This document shows, piece by piece, positions 46,998 through 56,459 of a DNA stretch of 64,000 nt. The position numbers and the translations under genes were made by a program. Location: the NCBI RefSeq assembly GCF_028550595.1, contig NZ_JAQQGN010000002.1, positions 124,001-188,000 of the forward strand, written 5' to 3'. The stretch comes from Luteimonas sp. BLCC-B24 (GTDB taxonomy: Bacteria > Pseudomonadota > Gammaproteobacteria > Xanthomonadales > Xanthomonadaceae). Position 1 is the first letter of the stretch, and every line of letters starts with the position of its first letter. The notes beneath the pieces are model-generated. The model made no database searches and was not told the DNA's origin. It saw only the letters and a program-made list of their open reading frames with translations.

Positions 46998-47857
46998 GCC
47001 GGTCTCCGTACGGATCGCGCGGCGGCAGCCGGGATGCGCCGCGTGACACGCCCTGGAGTCGCCGTGCCACGCCTGCGCCGGCGGCCGCGGTCACGGCCGA
47101 TGCCGTCGCGGCGCCCGACGAAAGTGGTTCGCGCGAACTGCGCCTCTACGGCCGCAATGCCGTCGACGCGGTGTTCGCGCGTCGCCCCGAAGCGATCCGC
47201 AAGGTTTATCTGCTGGAGGCGCGCATTCCGCAGCTGCAGCCGCTGCTGAAGTGGTGCGCCGCCAACCGCGTCGGCTACCGCGTCGTCGCCGAAGAGGATC
47301 TGCGCAAGCTCGCGGCGAGCTCGCATCACGAAGGCATCGTCGCCGACGTACTGCGGGAGACGCCGCAGTCGCTGGGCGCCTGGTTGCAGGGCTTGCCCGA
47401 GGGCCCCGCGTGCGCGCTGTGGCTCGACGGCGTGGGCAATCCGCACAACCTCGGCGCGATCCTGCGCTCGGCGGCGCACTTCGGGGTGTCCGCCGTGCTG
47501 CTGCCCAAGACCTCGCCGCTGGCGCTATCGGGCGCGGCGGCACGCGTGGCCGAAGGCGGCGCGGAAGCGGTGCCGTTCGTGCGTCTGGGACGGGACGACA
47601 ACGCGTTGGCGCAGCTGCGCAGCGCCGGCTTCGCGCTCGCGGCCACGGTCGTGCGCGGCGGCGACGACCTGTTCGCGGCCCGCCTGCCCGAGCGGCTGGT
47701 CTACGTGCTCGGTGCAGAGGGCGAGGGCATGGACGCCGATCTGGCCCGGGCCTGTGACCTGCGGCTCGGCATTCCCGGCAGCGGCCGCGTCGAAAGCCTC
47801 AACGTGTCGGCTGCGACAGCCGTGCTGCTGGCGCAGTGGGCGGCATGCCGGCGCTAG
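46994..47857 (+). CDS. SpoU/TrmH-family RNA 2'-O-methyltransferase
   Basis: A 287-aa SPOUT methyltransferase. A disordered basic N-terminus of about 45 residues is followed by the RNA-binding substrate domain (LRLYGRNAVDAVFARRPEAIRKVYLLE ... HHEGIVADV) and the knotted catalytic domain: LDGVGNPHNLGAILRSAAHFGVSAVLLPK (motif 1), LVYVLGAEGEGMD (motif 2) and LRLGIPGSGRVESLNVSAATAVLLAQW (motif 3). It modifies rRNA or tRNA; RlmB is the closest familiar relative but I would not fix the name. Confidence 0.92.
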   Translation: MSRSPYGSRGGSRDAPRDTPWSRRATPAPAAAVTADAVAAPDESGSRELRLYGRNAVDAVFARRPEAIRKVYLLEARIPQLQPLLKWCAANRVGYRVVAEEDLRKLAASSHHEGIVADVLRETPQSLGAWLQGLPEGPACALWLDGVGNPHNLGAILRSAAHFGVSAVLLPKTSPLALSGAAARVAEGGAEAVPFVRLGRDDNALAQLRSAGFALAATVVRGGDDLFAARLPERLVYVLGAEGEGMDADLARACDLRLGIPGSGRVESLNVSAATAVLLAQWAACRR

Positions 47858-48663
47858 ACTCTGGCTGGGCGACGGCGGAAGCGTGGCAATGCGATGCCCA
47901 CCATGTCCTGAGCGAGAACCAGTCGCCGGCGCCGGGCGCATCGCTGGCGGGCATCTGTGATGCCTGCGGACTGGCGGACGGCTTCCAGCCGGTTCAGCAT
48001 CCGGCCGACATTCGGGAGGGCCTGCATTGCAAGGCGTGCGGCTGCATGGCGCGCCAGCGCGCCGTCGCCCGCGTTCTCAACGAGATTCTCGATGGAGTCC
48101 CGTCGCCCGACATCTATCTGACCGAACAGGCGAGCCCACTCTATGTCGCGCTCCGTCGCCGGTTTCCGGCGACCGTCGGCACGGAGTACATCAGTCGTCG
48201 TTGGCGCCGCCTGAGGCTGATGTCGTGGCTCTGGCGGCACGGTGTCTTCCAGCGGATTCGCCATGGCGACGTGACGCGTCTCGGCGATGCGGATGCGTCG
48301 CTGGATGCGGTAGCGAGCTTGGACGTTCTCGAACATGTCCCTGATGCGACCGCCGCATTCCGTGAACTGGCGCGCGTGCTTAGGCCTGGCGGCTGCCTCG
48401 TTGCAACAGTTCCTTTCTATCAGGATGCCCAGGTGAGCACGCGAGTCGCGTCACTGGATGCGGCTGGCAACGTCGTCTTTCACGGCGCGCCGGAATACCA
48501 CGGCGATCCGCTGGGCGGAGGCGTCGTATGCTTTCACCACTTCGGATGGGATCTACCCGAGACGCTTACCGGCGCCGGGTTTTCCTCTGCGCGCCTCCGG
48601 TACGTACGTGATCCCGAGCGGGGACTGCCGCACGGGATCTGGGTGATCGTTGCGCGGCGATAA
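47845..48663 (+). CDS. SAM-dependent methyltransferase with a Cys-rich N-terminal zinc-type module
   Basis: About 272 aa. The N-terminal part has paired cysteines (GICDACGLADGF and GLHCKACGCMARQR), which look like a treble-clef zinc knuckle. The second half is a class I (type 11) methyltransferase: LDAVASLDVLEHVPDATAAFRELARVLRPGGCLVATVPF. It ends HHFGWDLPETLTGAGF...HGIWVIVARR. The start is uncertain between ATG 47845 and GTG 47836; both overlap the RNA methyltransferase gene. GC is somewhat lower than its neighbours. Such proteins often occur in glycan or lipopolysaccharide loci, but no such locus is here. Confidence 0.75.
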   Translation: MPALDSGWATAEAWQCDAHHVLSENQSPAPGASLAGICDACGLADGFQPVQHPADIREGLHCKACGCMARQRAVARVLNEILDGVPSPDIYLTEQASPLYVALRRRFPATVGTEYISRRWRRLRLMSWLWRHGVFQRIRHGDVTRLGDADASLDAVASLDVLEHVPDATAAFRELARVLRPGGCLVATVPFYQDAQVSTRVASLDAAGNVVFHGAPEYHGDPLGGGVVCFHHFGWDLPETLTGAGFSSARLRYVRDPERGLPHGIWVIVARR

Positions 48664-48795
48664 ACACCGGTCATCGGCTCGCCGAGTCGACTCGAAGACA
48701 TGTTCGGCGCGAGTGCAAGGCTCGGGATGCTCGCGAGCGCGCCCCCGACCTGGCCAACCACGCGCTGCACGCGCGTCGGCCGGGGAACACCGGCG

Positions 48796-50226
48796 TCAGT
48801 GCGCCGGTGCGTCGTCGCTCTTGGGCCCGCTGCCGAAGCCGCCTTCGGACTCCGCCGCCAGCCACGCGAACACCGCATAGGCGGCGGTGTTCTGCGCGAC
48901 CGCATCCGGATCCACCTTGTCGAGCGTGTCGTCGGCGTTGTGGTGCAGGTCGAAGTAGTCGGTGCCGTCCTGACCCAGCCAGCCCCAGGCGCCGCCCTTG
49001 GCCGCGAGCGGCGAGATGTCGGGACCCGGGCTGCCCTTGTCCTCGAGGTAGTCGATGCCGAGCGGACGCAGCACCTCGGCGATCGCATCGCTGGTCGCGC
49101 GTTCGCCGGCCGGCGCGCTGGTGTTGAAGCCGTAGATGCGGCCGGCGCCGAAGTCGCTTTCCGCGCCGATCACGTGGCGCGCGATCACATCTGCGCCGCC
49201 GTGCGTTTTGGCGTAGGCGCGTGCGCCGATCAGACCCTGCTCCTCGTTGGCGAACGCGACCACGCGCACGGTGCGCCGGGGGCGCTGCGGCAGCTGCGCG
49301 ATCAGATGGCCCGCCGCCATCGTGATGCCGACACCCGAGGCATCGTCGACCGCGCCGGTACCCAGATCCCAGGAATCCAGGTGCCCGGCGATCAGCACGA
49401 TCTCCTCCGGACGTTCGCGTCCGGTGACCTCGGCGATCACGTTCTGCGAGGTGTACTCGCCGTTCCAGCCGACATCCAGTGCGAGGTGCACGTCGACCGC
49501 GCCCAGCCGCAGCAGGCGCGTCAGCTGGTCGGCATCGGGCAGCGACAGCGCGGCGGCGGGAATCGGCGTGACGTCGGCGTCGAAACGGGTGATGCCGGTG
49601 TTGGCCACGCGATGCGGGCTGGTGCCGATCGAGCGCATCAGATAGCCCGCCGCGCCCTTGCGCGCCGCGATCGACGGCCCGCGGCTGCGCACCGGACCTG
49701 CCGCGCCGTACCCGCTGCCGTCGCGCGTACGCGCCATCGGCACGTCCACGAACACGAGCTTGCCGCGCAGCGTCGTTGGATCCGCGGCTTCGAGTGCCGC
49801 CAGGCTGTCGAAGCGGACGAGACCGGCGGTGACGTCGCCGGCCGGACTGCCGCCGAGTGCGGTGATCACGAGCGGCTGCGCATGGGGCCCGACCACGGCC
49901 GCACGCTCGCTGCGCCGCTCCCATTTCGGAAACGCCACCGGCTCGGTCCAGACCTTGTCGTACCCCAGCGCGGCGAATCGTGCCTTGGCCCATTCGACCG
50001 CACGCGCATCGGCCTCGCTGCCGGGCAGGCGCGGACCGATCTCGGTGGTCAGCGATTCGATCAGCGCGTAGGCGGTGGCATCACCCAGCGCGCGTTCGCG
50101 CAGCTGCGCCGCCGTGTCGAGCGACGCTTGCGGCAGCACGTCACGCGCGGACAGCGGCGCGGCAGCGAGCAGCGCGCCCGCCAACAGTGCGCCGACGAGG
50201 GGCTTGAGGATCAGGGCAGAACGCAT
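48796..50226 (-). CDS. M28-family zinc aminopeptidase, secreted
   Basis: A 476-aa exported peptidase with a signal peptide (LVGALLAGALLAAAPLSARD). The M28 domain carries the two-zinc site: IAGHLDSWDLGTGAVDDASG (His, Asp), FANEEQGLIGARAY (catalytic Glu and Glu ligand), GAESDFGAGRIYG (Asp) and DLHHNADDTLDKVD (His). A protease-associated domain lies before it (LVRFDSLAALEAADPTTLRGKLVFVD). It probably trims peptides in the periplasm or outside the cell. Confidence 0.93.
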   Translation of the reverse strand: MRSALILKPLVGALLAGALLAAAPLSARDVLPQASLDTAAQLRERALGDATAYALIESLTTEIGPRLPGSEADARAVEWAKARFAALGYDKVWTEPVAFPKWERRSERAAVVGPHAQPLVITALGGSPAGDVTAGLVRFDSLAALEAADPTTLRGKLVFVDVPMARTRDGSGYGAAGPVRSRGPSIAARKGAAGYLMRSIGTSPHRVANTGITRFDADVTPIPAAALSLPDADQLTRLLRLGAVDVHLALDVGWNGEYTSQNVIAEVTGRERPEEIVLIAGHLDSWDLGTGAVDDASGVGITMAAGHLIAQLPQRPRRTVRVVAFANEEQGLIGARAYAKTHGGADVIARHVIGAESDFGAGRIYGFNTSAPAGERATSDAIAEVLRPLGIDYLEDKGSPGPDISPLAAKGGAWGWLGQDGTDYFDLHHNADDTLDKVDPDAVAQNTAAYAVFAWLAAESEGGFGSGPKSDDAPAH

Positions 50227-50317
50227 GCGTGCTCTCCGGAGATGGAAACGAAACGGGCCGCAGGCATTGTCGCCTGCCGCCCGCCCGGATGCGATGTGCG
50301 TGCCGCGCCCGGCGGCG

Positions 50318-50758
50318 TCAGCCCGCCGGCGTACCCGGGGCCTTGAGCGAATCGCGGATCTCGCGCAGCAGTTTCACTTCCTCGCTCGGCTCGGCCGGCT
50401 TCTGCGGCTCGGGCGCCTCGGCCTGCTTGCGCTTGAGCCGGTTGATGAACTTGACCGCGAGGAAGATCGCGAACGCGACGATGGTGAACTGGATGATGGT
50501 GTTGATGAAGATGCCGTAGCCGATCGTCACCGCCGGGATCTCGTCGCCGGTCGCGGCGTCGATCGTCGCTTCGCGCAGCGTGATCGCGAGTTCGGTGAAG
50601 TCGACGTTGCCGATCAGCAGGCCGATCGGCGGCATGATGATCTGGTCCACCAGCGCCGTGACGATCTTGCCGAACGAGGCGCCGATGACCACGCCGACGG
50701 CGAGATCGATGACGTTGCCGCGGACCGCGAATTCCTTGAATTCGGAAAGAATGCCCAT
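50318..50758 (-). CDS. mscL: Large-conductance mechanosensitive channel
   Basis: A 146-aa channel that opens on membrane tension to release solutes after hypo-osmotic shock. It begins [20 protein letters not shown], has the pore helix [34 protein letters not shown], the second helix [28 protein letters not shown], and the C-terminal bundle [22 protein letters not shown] site precedes the ATG. Length is standard. Confidence 0.97.
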   Translation of the reverse strand: MGILSEFKEFAVRGNVIDLAVGVVIGASFGKIVTALVDQIIMPPIGLLIGNVDFTELAITLREATIDAATGDEIPAVTIGYGIFINTIIQFTIVAFAIFLAVKFINRLKRKQAEAPEPQKPAEPSEEVKLLREIRDSLKAPGTPAG

Positions 50759-50792
50759 GGTGTCTCCTGCGCGGGTATGGAAGCGCGGGGGA

Positions 50793-51521
50793 CTATAGCG
50801 ACGGCGAAGTGATCTTGCAGTGCAGCGCCAGCACGTCGTCGAGGCGCGCCTCGCAGATGTCGCCGGGCTGCAGCGCGGCCACGCCGGCGGGCGTGCCCAT
50901 GAAGACCAGATCGCCGGCGCGCAGCGCGAACAGCTTGGACAGTTCGTGCAGGATTTCGGGCACGTCCCAGATCATCTGGTCGAGCGATGCCGTCTGGCGC
51001 AACGCGCCGTTGACCTGCAGCGACAAGGTGCGGCCGCCCAGCGCGCCGATCCCGGCGGCCGGGACGAGCGGGCCGATCGGTGCCGAGGCGTCGAAGCCCT
51101 TGGCGATGTCCCACGGCAGGCCCTTGGCCTTGGCGGCGGCCTGCAGATCGCGGCGTGTGAGGTCGAGGCCCACGGCATAGCCGTAGACGAGCGCCGATGC
51201 GGCGTCGACGGACACGTCGCCCGCCGGCGCATCCCGCCCGATCGCGACGACCAGCTCCACCTCGTGGTGCAGGTCGCGCGTGGCTGTGGGATAGGGCACT
51301 TCGCCCGTGGTCACGATGGCGTCGGCCGGCTTGGCGAAGAACACCGGCGTGCCGCGATCGGCTTTCGACGCAGGGGCATCAGCGCCCATTTCGCGGGCGT
51401 GGTCGGCGAAATTGCGGCCGACGCAATAGATGCGGCGCACCGGAAACGTGCCGCCGCCCTGGACAGGTACACGGGCGGGGGCGGCGACGGGCACGACGTC
51501 GTCGGAGGATCCGGTCATCAC
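50793..51521 (-). CDS. Fumarylacetoacetate hydrolase family protein
   Basis: A 242-aa member of the FAH superfamily: [58 protein letters not shown] (metal-binding Glu residues), [42 protein letters not shown] and [19 protein letters not shown]. Single-domain bacterial members include fumarylpyruvate hydrolases and oxaloacetate tautomerases; the substrate here is not determined. Two adjacent ATG codons compete as the start. Confidence 0.92.
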   Translation of the reverse strand: MMTGSSDDVVPVAAPARVPVQGGGTFPVRRIYCVGRNFADHAREMGADAPASKADRGTPVFFAKPADAIVTTGEVPYPTATRDLHHEVELVVAIGRDAPAGDVSVDAASALVYGYAVGLDLTRRDLQAAAKAKGLPWDIAKGFDASAPIGPLVPAAGIGALGGRTLSLQVNGALRQTASLDQMIWDVPEILHELSKLFALRAGDLVFMGTPAGVAALQPGDICEARLDDVLALHCKITSPSL

Positions 51522-51596
51522 TGGCCTCGGCGCGAGCGCGCCAATCGGGTGGGGAAGAGCACGACGACCGGCGTCGCCGGTGTCGACGCATGCGCC

Positions 51597-51896
51597 TCAG
51601 CGCAGCACGGGCTGGTCGCGATCGCGTACCACGCGGTACTCGGCATCGACGAAGCGGGCGTCGACCGCGCGCGGATCGCGTCCACGGCGCACCAGCAGGC
51701 GGCGTGCGACACCGAACAGGATCATCGCCGCACCGATGAACAGTCCCGCGACCAGCAGCACCGCGAGCAGCGCCACGCCGGTCAGCCCCAGCAGCACGCG
51801 CAGCACCGGATGGCGCGGCTTGCGCGGCGCGAACATCGCGCGCACACCGGAGGCGTCGAAACGGGCATGGAGATCGCGGAAGAAGGGATTGGACAT
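51597..51896 (-). CDS. Small membrane protein of unknown function
   Basis: A 99-aa protein. A short basic N-terminus (MSNPFFRDLHARFDASGV) precedes one long hydrophobic stretch (LRVLLGLTGVALLAVLLVAGLFIGAAMILFGVA) that may form two helices, followed by a basic C-terminus (RRLLVRRGRDPRAVDARFVDAEYRVV). No domain was recognised. It is divergent from the Rieske gene. Confidence 0.65.
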   Translation of the reverse strand: MSNPFFRDLHARFDASGVRAMFAPRKPRHPVLRVLLGLTGVALLAVLLVAGLFIGAAMILFGVARRLLVRRGRDPRAVDARFVDAEYRVVRDRDQPVLR

Positions 51897-51972
51897 CGTC
51901 GGGTCTAGGCTCGTGACACAATCGGCGCCGTGCCGGGCGAGCAGTATCGGCCGAGCCTCGATCGGAGTTGTA

Positions 51973-52365
51973 ATGTCTTCGTTAAGTTCCCGTGAGGGCC
52001 TGACCCGAGTCGCGATCGACACACTCGAGGACGGGAGCTGCGTCGAGGTCGAAGCGCGGGTCGATGGCGAAGCGGAATCGGTCGTGCTCCATCGCGACGG
52101 CGACGCTGTGCGCGCCTGGCTCAATCTCTGTCCGCATGCCGGCCGCCGGCTCGACTGGGCGCCCGGCCGCTTCCTGCGCTCCAAGGCCGGGGATCTGGTC
52201 TGTGCCGCGCACGGCGCCAGCTTCTCGCTGGCGGACGGCCAGTGCATCGCCGGCCCGTGCCGCGGTGAATCGCTGCGTGCGGTGGAAGTCTCGGTGGTGG
52301 ACGGCGAGATCGTCCTCGGTGATCCGGCGGCCGACGCGGCCGCACCGGTCAGAACAGCAGATTGA
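51973..52365 (+). CDS. Small Rieske [2Fe-2S] protein
   Basis: A 130-aa stand-alone Rieske domain. Cluster ligands are visible in CPHAGRRLDW and, 20 residues on, CAAHGASFSLADG. This fits ferredoxin-type Rieske proteins that pass electrons to oxygenases or reductases. No partner oxygenase is next to it. The ATG at 51973 is preceded by CGGAG. Its 3' end overlaps the convergent permease gene by 17 bp. Confidence 0.88.
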   Translation: MSSLSSREGLTRVAIDTLEDGSCVEVEARVDGEAESVVLHRDGDAVRAWLNLCPHAGRRLDWAPGRFLRSKAGDLVCAAHGASFSLADGQCIAGPCRGESLRAVEVSVVDGEIVLGDPAADAAAPVRTAD

Positions 52366-54196
52366 CCATCAGCACGATGATCGCGGTGTAGATCAGCGAG
52401 ATCGGCAGGCCGATCCGCCACAGCTCCTTCGCCTTGTAGCCGGCCGGGCCGATGATCATCGACATCACCGGGTTCGACTGGGTGACGAAGTTGTTCGACG
52501 CGGCCAGCGCGGTGATCAGTGCGAATGCAGTGGGATTGCCACCGGCCGCCAGCGCGAGGTTGATCGCCAGCGGCACCACGACGATCGTCGCGCCGACGTG
52601 GCTGATCACCATCGAAAACGCGGCAGTCAGCAGGGCCACCGCGAGCTCCAGTACCCACACCGGCAACCCGGACGGCAGGCGCTCGATCGTATGGCCGGCC
52701 ACCCACGCCGCCGCGCCGCTGGAATCCATCGCCCAGCCGAGCGGAATCAGGCAGGCCATCAGGAACACGGTCTTCCAGTTGATCGCGCTGTAGGCCTCGT
52801 CCATCTTCAGCACGCCGAACACCAGCATGCCGGCGACGCCGGTCATCAGCGCGACCGAGGTCGGCACGCGCGACGACAGCGCGATCAGCATCGTGACCGC
52901 GAAGATCGACATCGCGATCTTGAACTTGTGCGGGCGCTGCTCGCCCTTGGGATAGTCGGTGACGATCAGGAAATCGAGCGACTTCGCAGTCCTGGCCAGG
53001 TCCTGCCAGATGCTGTGCAGCACCAGCATGTCGCCGGCGCGCAGCGGCATCTTGCGCACGTTCTCGCGCAGCACCTGCTTGTCGCGGTTGATCGCCAGCA
53101 GGCGCACGCCGTACTTCTTGCCGAGACTGAGCTCGGCGGCGGACTTGCCGATGAACTTCGACGTCGGCGGGATCACCGCCTCGGCGATGCCGGCGCGGCT
53201 GGGATTGAACAGGTCGCCGAAATGGCGCAACCGCGTGCTCATGCGCAGGAATTGGTTCTGCGCGAAGTCGGCCACCTGCTGGCGCGGCCCCATCACGCCG
53301 AGCACGCTGCCCACCCAGATGCGGCTGTCGGCGGGCGGCGCGAGCCGCGACTCGTTCTCCGACTTCAGCGCCAGCAGCATCGGCGCATGGTGGATGGCTT
53401 CGGCCTCGGCGAAGGTCATGCCGACCAGCGGGCTGTCGGCGGTGACCGTGAGCTCGTAGAGATCGCCTTCGATACCGTAGGCACTGGCGAAGTAGCTCTG
53501 CGTCCGCGCCGGCGTCACGTTGCCTTCCGCACTGCTCGCCGGCTCGGACAGCGCGCGGTTGCCGCGGAAGTGGAAGTAGGCCAGGCCGGCGACGAGCAGG
53601 GTGAGGCCGATCGGCAGCGGCGCGAACATGTTCAACGACTCCAGCGTCGCCGCGCCGGAGGGCAGGTTCGCGTTGGCTGCGGTGAGCAGATCGTTGAGCA
53701 GGATCAGTGGCGAGCTGCCGACCATCGTCAGCGTGCCGCCCATGACGATCGCCACGCACACCGGCAGCAGGATCTGCGCCAGGCGCAGTCCCGAGCGCGA
53801 GGCCAGGCGCGCCGCGACCGGCATGTACAGCGCCATCACCGACGGGTTCTGCATCACCGAGGAATTCAGACCGGCGGTGGCGGAGGTGAGCAGCAGCAGG
53901 TGATCCTCGCGTCCCTTCGAACGGCGCAGCAGCCAGCCCGCCAGGCGGTTGAGGGCGCCGGTCCGGTCGAGGCCCATGCCGAGAATCATCGTCGCGATGA
54001 CGCTGATCACGGCGTTCGACGAGAAGCCGTTGAAGACGTCTTCGGGCGCGACCAGGCCGGTCAGCCCGAGCAGGACCAGCACCACCAGCGCCACCAGGTC
54101 GGCCCGCACGCGCTGGAACACGAACAGCACCATCGTGAGCCCGACCAGGCCCAGGACGATCTTCATGTCGGTGGTCAGCGCGAGCGCGGTGTCCAT
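52349..54196 (-). CDS. SLC13/DASS-type permease with two TrkA-C domains
   Basis: A 615-aa transporter of the ArsB/NhaD-SLC13 type. The N-terminal half has helices including RADLVALVVLVLLGLTGLVAPEDVFNGFSSNAVISVIATMILGMGLDRTG and GGTLTMVGSSPLILLNDLL. A cytoplasmic insert of about 200 residues carries two TrkA-C-like regulatory domains (LYELTVTADSPLVGMTFAEAEA and VIPPTSKFIGKSAAELSLGKKYGVRLLAINR). The second transport half contains FSMVISHVGATIVVVPLAINLAL and NNFVTQSNPVMSMIIGP. It probably carries anions such as sulfate or dicarboxylates. The ATG at 54196 is chosen because upstream codons fall in a repeat. Confidence 0.88.
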   Translation of the reverse strand: MDTALALTTDMKIVLGLVGLTMVLFVFQRVRADLVALVVLVLLGLTGLVAPEDVFNGFSSNAVISVIATMILGMGLDRTGALNRLAGWLLRRSKGREDHLLLLTSATAGLNSSVMQNPSVMALYMPVAARLASRSGLRLAQILLPVCVAIVMGGTLTMVGSSPLILLNDLLTAANANLPSGAATLESLNMFAPLPIGLTLLVAGLAYFHFRGNRALSEPASSAEGNVTPARTQSYFASAYGIEGDLYELTVTADSPLVGMTFAEAEAIHHAPMLLALKSENESRLAPPADSRIWVGSVLGVMGPRQQVADFAQNQFLRMSTRLRHFGDLFNPSRAGIAEAVIPPTSKFIGKSAAELSLGKKYGVRLLAINRDKQVLRENVRKMPLRAGDMLVLHSIWQDLARTAKSLDFLIVTDYPKGEQRPHKFKIAMSIFAVTMLIALSSRVPTSVALMTGVAGMLVFGVLKMDEAYSAINWKTVFLMACLIPLGWAMDSSGAAAWVAGHTIERLPSGLPVWVLELAVALLTAAFSMVISHVGATIVVVPLAINLALAAGGNPTAFALITALAASNNFVTQSNPVMSMIIGPAGYKAKELWRIGLPISLIYTAIIVLMVNLLF

Positions 54197-54209
54197 CAGG
54201 GCCGGAATA

Positions 54210-54342
54210 CGGGATTCGGGAGTCGGGAGTCGGCAAGCCGCCGCCACAGTACGGGCGAGGCCCGCCTACAGGATGAGCGGTGCGATGCGAGCGAGCAGCC
54301 GGGCGCCTGTTCCAATCCCGAATCCCCTATCCCGAATCCCGG
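54210..54342. repeat. Inverted GGGATTCGGG repeats between the permease and trmB
   Basis: CGGGATTCGGGAGTCGGGAG (54210-54229) faces an inverted, longer copy at 54314-54342, which on the minus strand reads CGGGATTCGGGATAGGGGAT and continues. The family CGGGATTCGGGA is a dispersed intergenic repeat in this group of bacteria, as I recall. The right copy runs into the 3' end of trmB and supplies its stop codon. Confidence 0.7.
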
Positions 54343-55067
54343 TCATAGATCAGATCCCAGACCCCGTGTCCGAGCTTCTGGCCGCGGGTTTCGAAGTGGG
54401 TCTGCGGCCGCCAGGCGGGGCGTGGCACGTGGCCACGGGCGCCGGCGCGATTGCGCAGGCCGGGCGTGGCGTCGAGCACGTCCCACATCTGCTCGGCGTA
54501 GTCGGCCCAGTCGGTGGCCAGATGCAGGCGGCCGCCGGCGCCGAGCTTGCGCACCAGCAGTGCGGCGAACTCCGGCTGCACCAGACGCCGCTTGTTGTGG
54601 CGCTTCTTGTGCCAGGGGTCCGGGAAGTAGATGCGGATCTCGTCGAGCGCGCCGTCGGCGATCTCGTGGCTCAGGACCTCGACCGCGTCGTGGTGATAGA
54701 CCCGCACGTTGCGCGCGCCGTCGGCCGTAAGCGCGTTGAGCACCCGGCCCACGCCCGGCGCGTGCACCTCGATGCCGATGTGGTCGCGCGCCGGATCCTG
54801 CGCGGCCGAGAAGCGCAGGGCCTCGCCGTTGCCGAAGCCGATCTCGACGATCCGCGGCGCCTGGCGCCCGAACACGACATCGAAATCCCGCGGCGCACCG
54901 GTGTAGTCGAGGCCGAGCTGCGGCCACGCCGCATCGAACGCGCGCTGCTGCGCCGGCGTGAACCGCCCCTGGCGCAGCACGAAGCTGCGTACCTCGCGCC
55001 GCCCCGCGGTGACGGTGAACGGCTTGGCCGGCGCCTTGGCCCCGCTGCTGGAGAACGGATCGGTCAT
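54327..55067 (-). CDS. trmB: tRNA (guanine-N7-)-methyltransferase
   Basis: A 246-aa SAM enzyme making m7G46 in tRNA. It has the SAM motif [13 protein letters not shown], then [17 protein letters not shown], the conserved [28 protein letters not shown], and the end [24 protein letters not shown]. The last residues and the TAG stop come from the adjacent repeat, so the natural C-terminus may have been slightly altered. It starts 10 bases after the thiG stop on the same strand. Confidence 0.95.
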   Translation of the reverse strand: MTDPFSSSGAKAPAKPFTVTAGRREVRSFVLRQGRFTPAQQRAFDAAWPQLGLDYTGAPRDFDVVFGRQAPRIVEIGFGNGEALRFSAAQDPARDHIGIEVHAPGVGRVLNALTADGARNVRVYHHDAVEVLSHEIADGALDEIRIYFPDPWHKKRHNKRRLVQPEFAALLVRKLGAGGRLHLATDWADYAEQMWDVLDATPGLRNRAGARGHVPRPAWRPQTHFETRGQKLGHGVWDLIYDRDSG

Positions 55068-55077
55068 GCCGGACGCG

Positions 55078-55875
55078 TCAGCCCACCAGGCCGTCGACGG
55101 GCGACGACGCGCTGGCGAAGCGCTTGCGCGGAATGCGACCGGCGAGGAACGCTTCGCGTCCGGCTTCGACGGCCTTGCGCATCGCGCTGGCCATCAGCAC
55201 CGGATTGCGCGCACCGGCGATCGCGGTGTTCATCAGCACGCCGTCGCAGCCCAGCTCCATCGCGATCGCGGCATCGGACGCGGTGCCGACGCCGGCGTCG
55301 ACGATGATCGGCACCTTGGCGTTCTCGATGATCTCGATCAGGTTGTACTTGTTCTGGATCCCGAGGCCCGAGCCGATCGGCGCGGCCAGCGGCATCACCG
55401 CCGCGCAGCCGATCTCCTCGAGGCGCTTGGCCAGGATCGGATCGTCCGAGGTGTAGACCATGACCTGGAAGCCGTCCTTGACCAGCTGCTCGGCGGCCTT
55501 GAGCGTCTGCACCACGTCGGGGAACAGCGTGCGCGCATCGCCCAGCACTTCGAGCTTGGTCAGGGCATGGCCGTCCAGCAGCTCGCGCGCGAGGCGGCAG
55601 GTGCGCACCGCGTCTTCGGCGGTGTAGCAGCCGGCGGTGTTGGGCAGGATCGTGTAGCGGTCCGGCGGCAGCACGTCGAGCAGGTTGGGCTCGCCCGGGG
55701 TCTGTCCGATGTTGGTGCGGCGGATCGCCACAGTGACGATCTGCGCACCTGCGGCCTCGGTGGCCTGGCGGGTTTCGTCGAGATCCTTGAACTTGCCGGT
55801 GCCGGTCAGCAGGCGGGAGGTATAGGTCGTACCGGCAATCACGAGGCCGGTGTCTGCGGGGGATGCGGTGTTCAT
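55078..55875 (-). CDS. thiG: Thiazole synthase
   Basis: A 265-aa TIM-barrel enzyme forming the thiazole of thiamine from deoxyxylulose phosphate, dehydroglycine and ThiS thiocarboxylate. Motifs: [86 protein letters not shown] and [29 protein letters not shown]. The ThiS gene lies 218 bp upstream on the same strand. trmB follows closely and may share the transcript. Confidence 0.97.
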   Translation of the reverse strand: MNTASPADTGLVIAGTTYTSRLLTGTGKFKDLDETRQATEAAGAQIVTVAIRRTNIGQTPGEPNLLDVLPPDRYTILPNTAGCYTAEDAVRTCRLARELLDGHALTKLEVLGDARTLFPDVVQTLKAAEQLVKDGFQVMVYTSDDPILAKRLEEIGCAAVMPLAAPIGSGLGIQNKYNLIEIIENAKVPIIVDAGVGTASDAAIAMELGCDGVLMNTAIAGARNPVLMASAMRKAVEAGREAFLAGRIPRKRFASASSPVDGLVG

Positions 55876-56093
55876 CGCGGGATTATCGCCGAAGCGGGTG
55901 GGCGATGCGTCGTCGGACGCGGGCGTGGCCATCCGCGGCCCTGCATGGAACGCGGGCGTGCGGTCGCCGCGGCATGGAAGACGGCGTGGGTCCGTGCTCC
56001 GCCGGCATCTGCGCCGTGCGGACGCTGCTGGGCCGGTCAGCCGGCCCGGCCTGGCCCGCGCCGCGATCCGGACGTACGGGGACGACGGCCGGC

Positions 56094-56294
56094 TCAGCCG
56101 CCGCCGAGCGCGTGGACGACCTCCACGCGATCCCCGTCCGCGAGGACGTGGTCGGCGTGCTGGCTGCGCGACACGATCGCGCCGTTGACCTCGACCGCGA
56201 CCCGGCGCCCGGCCAGCCCCTGCGCGGCCAGCAGGGCGGTGACGGTGGTGCCGGGGGGGATGGTCAGCGTGTCGCCGTTGAGTTGGATGTCCAT
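56094..56294 (-). CDS. thiS: Sulfur carrier protein ThiS
   Basis: A 66-aa ubiquitin-like protein that carries sulfur to ThiG as a C-terminal thiocarboxylate. It reads [66 protein letters not shown]. The usual C-terminus is Gly-Gly; here three glycines end the chain. It lies upstream of thiG with the same direction. Confidence 0.93.
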   Translation of the reverse strand: MDIQLNGDTLTIPPGTTVTALLAAQGLAGRRVAVEVNGAIVSRSQHADHVLADGDRVEVVHALGGG

Positions 56295-56459
56295 GCGGTG
56301 ATTGTCTCCGCTGCGGGCCCGGCATGCACGCGATGCCGCAGTGCGGCGTGCCGCTGCAGCCAAGGGCGTGGGAGCATTCCGCAATGCGGTCCCGTACGGG
56401 ACTGCGGACGCGGGCTTTCCTATGATCGCCCGCCCTCACGACACCCGGAGAAACCAGCA

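Noticed and set aside
51597-54236. Very long minus-strand frame joining the small membrane protein to a region over the permease
   Set aside because: Only its last 99 codons look like a protein; the rest is another frame of the permease gene.
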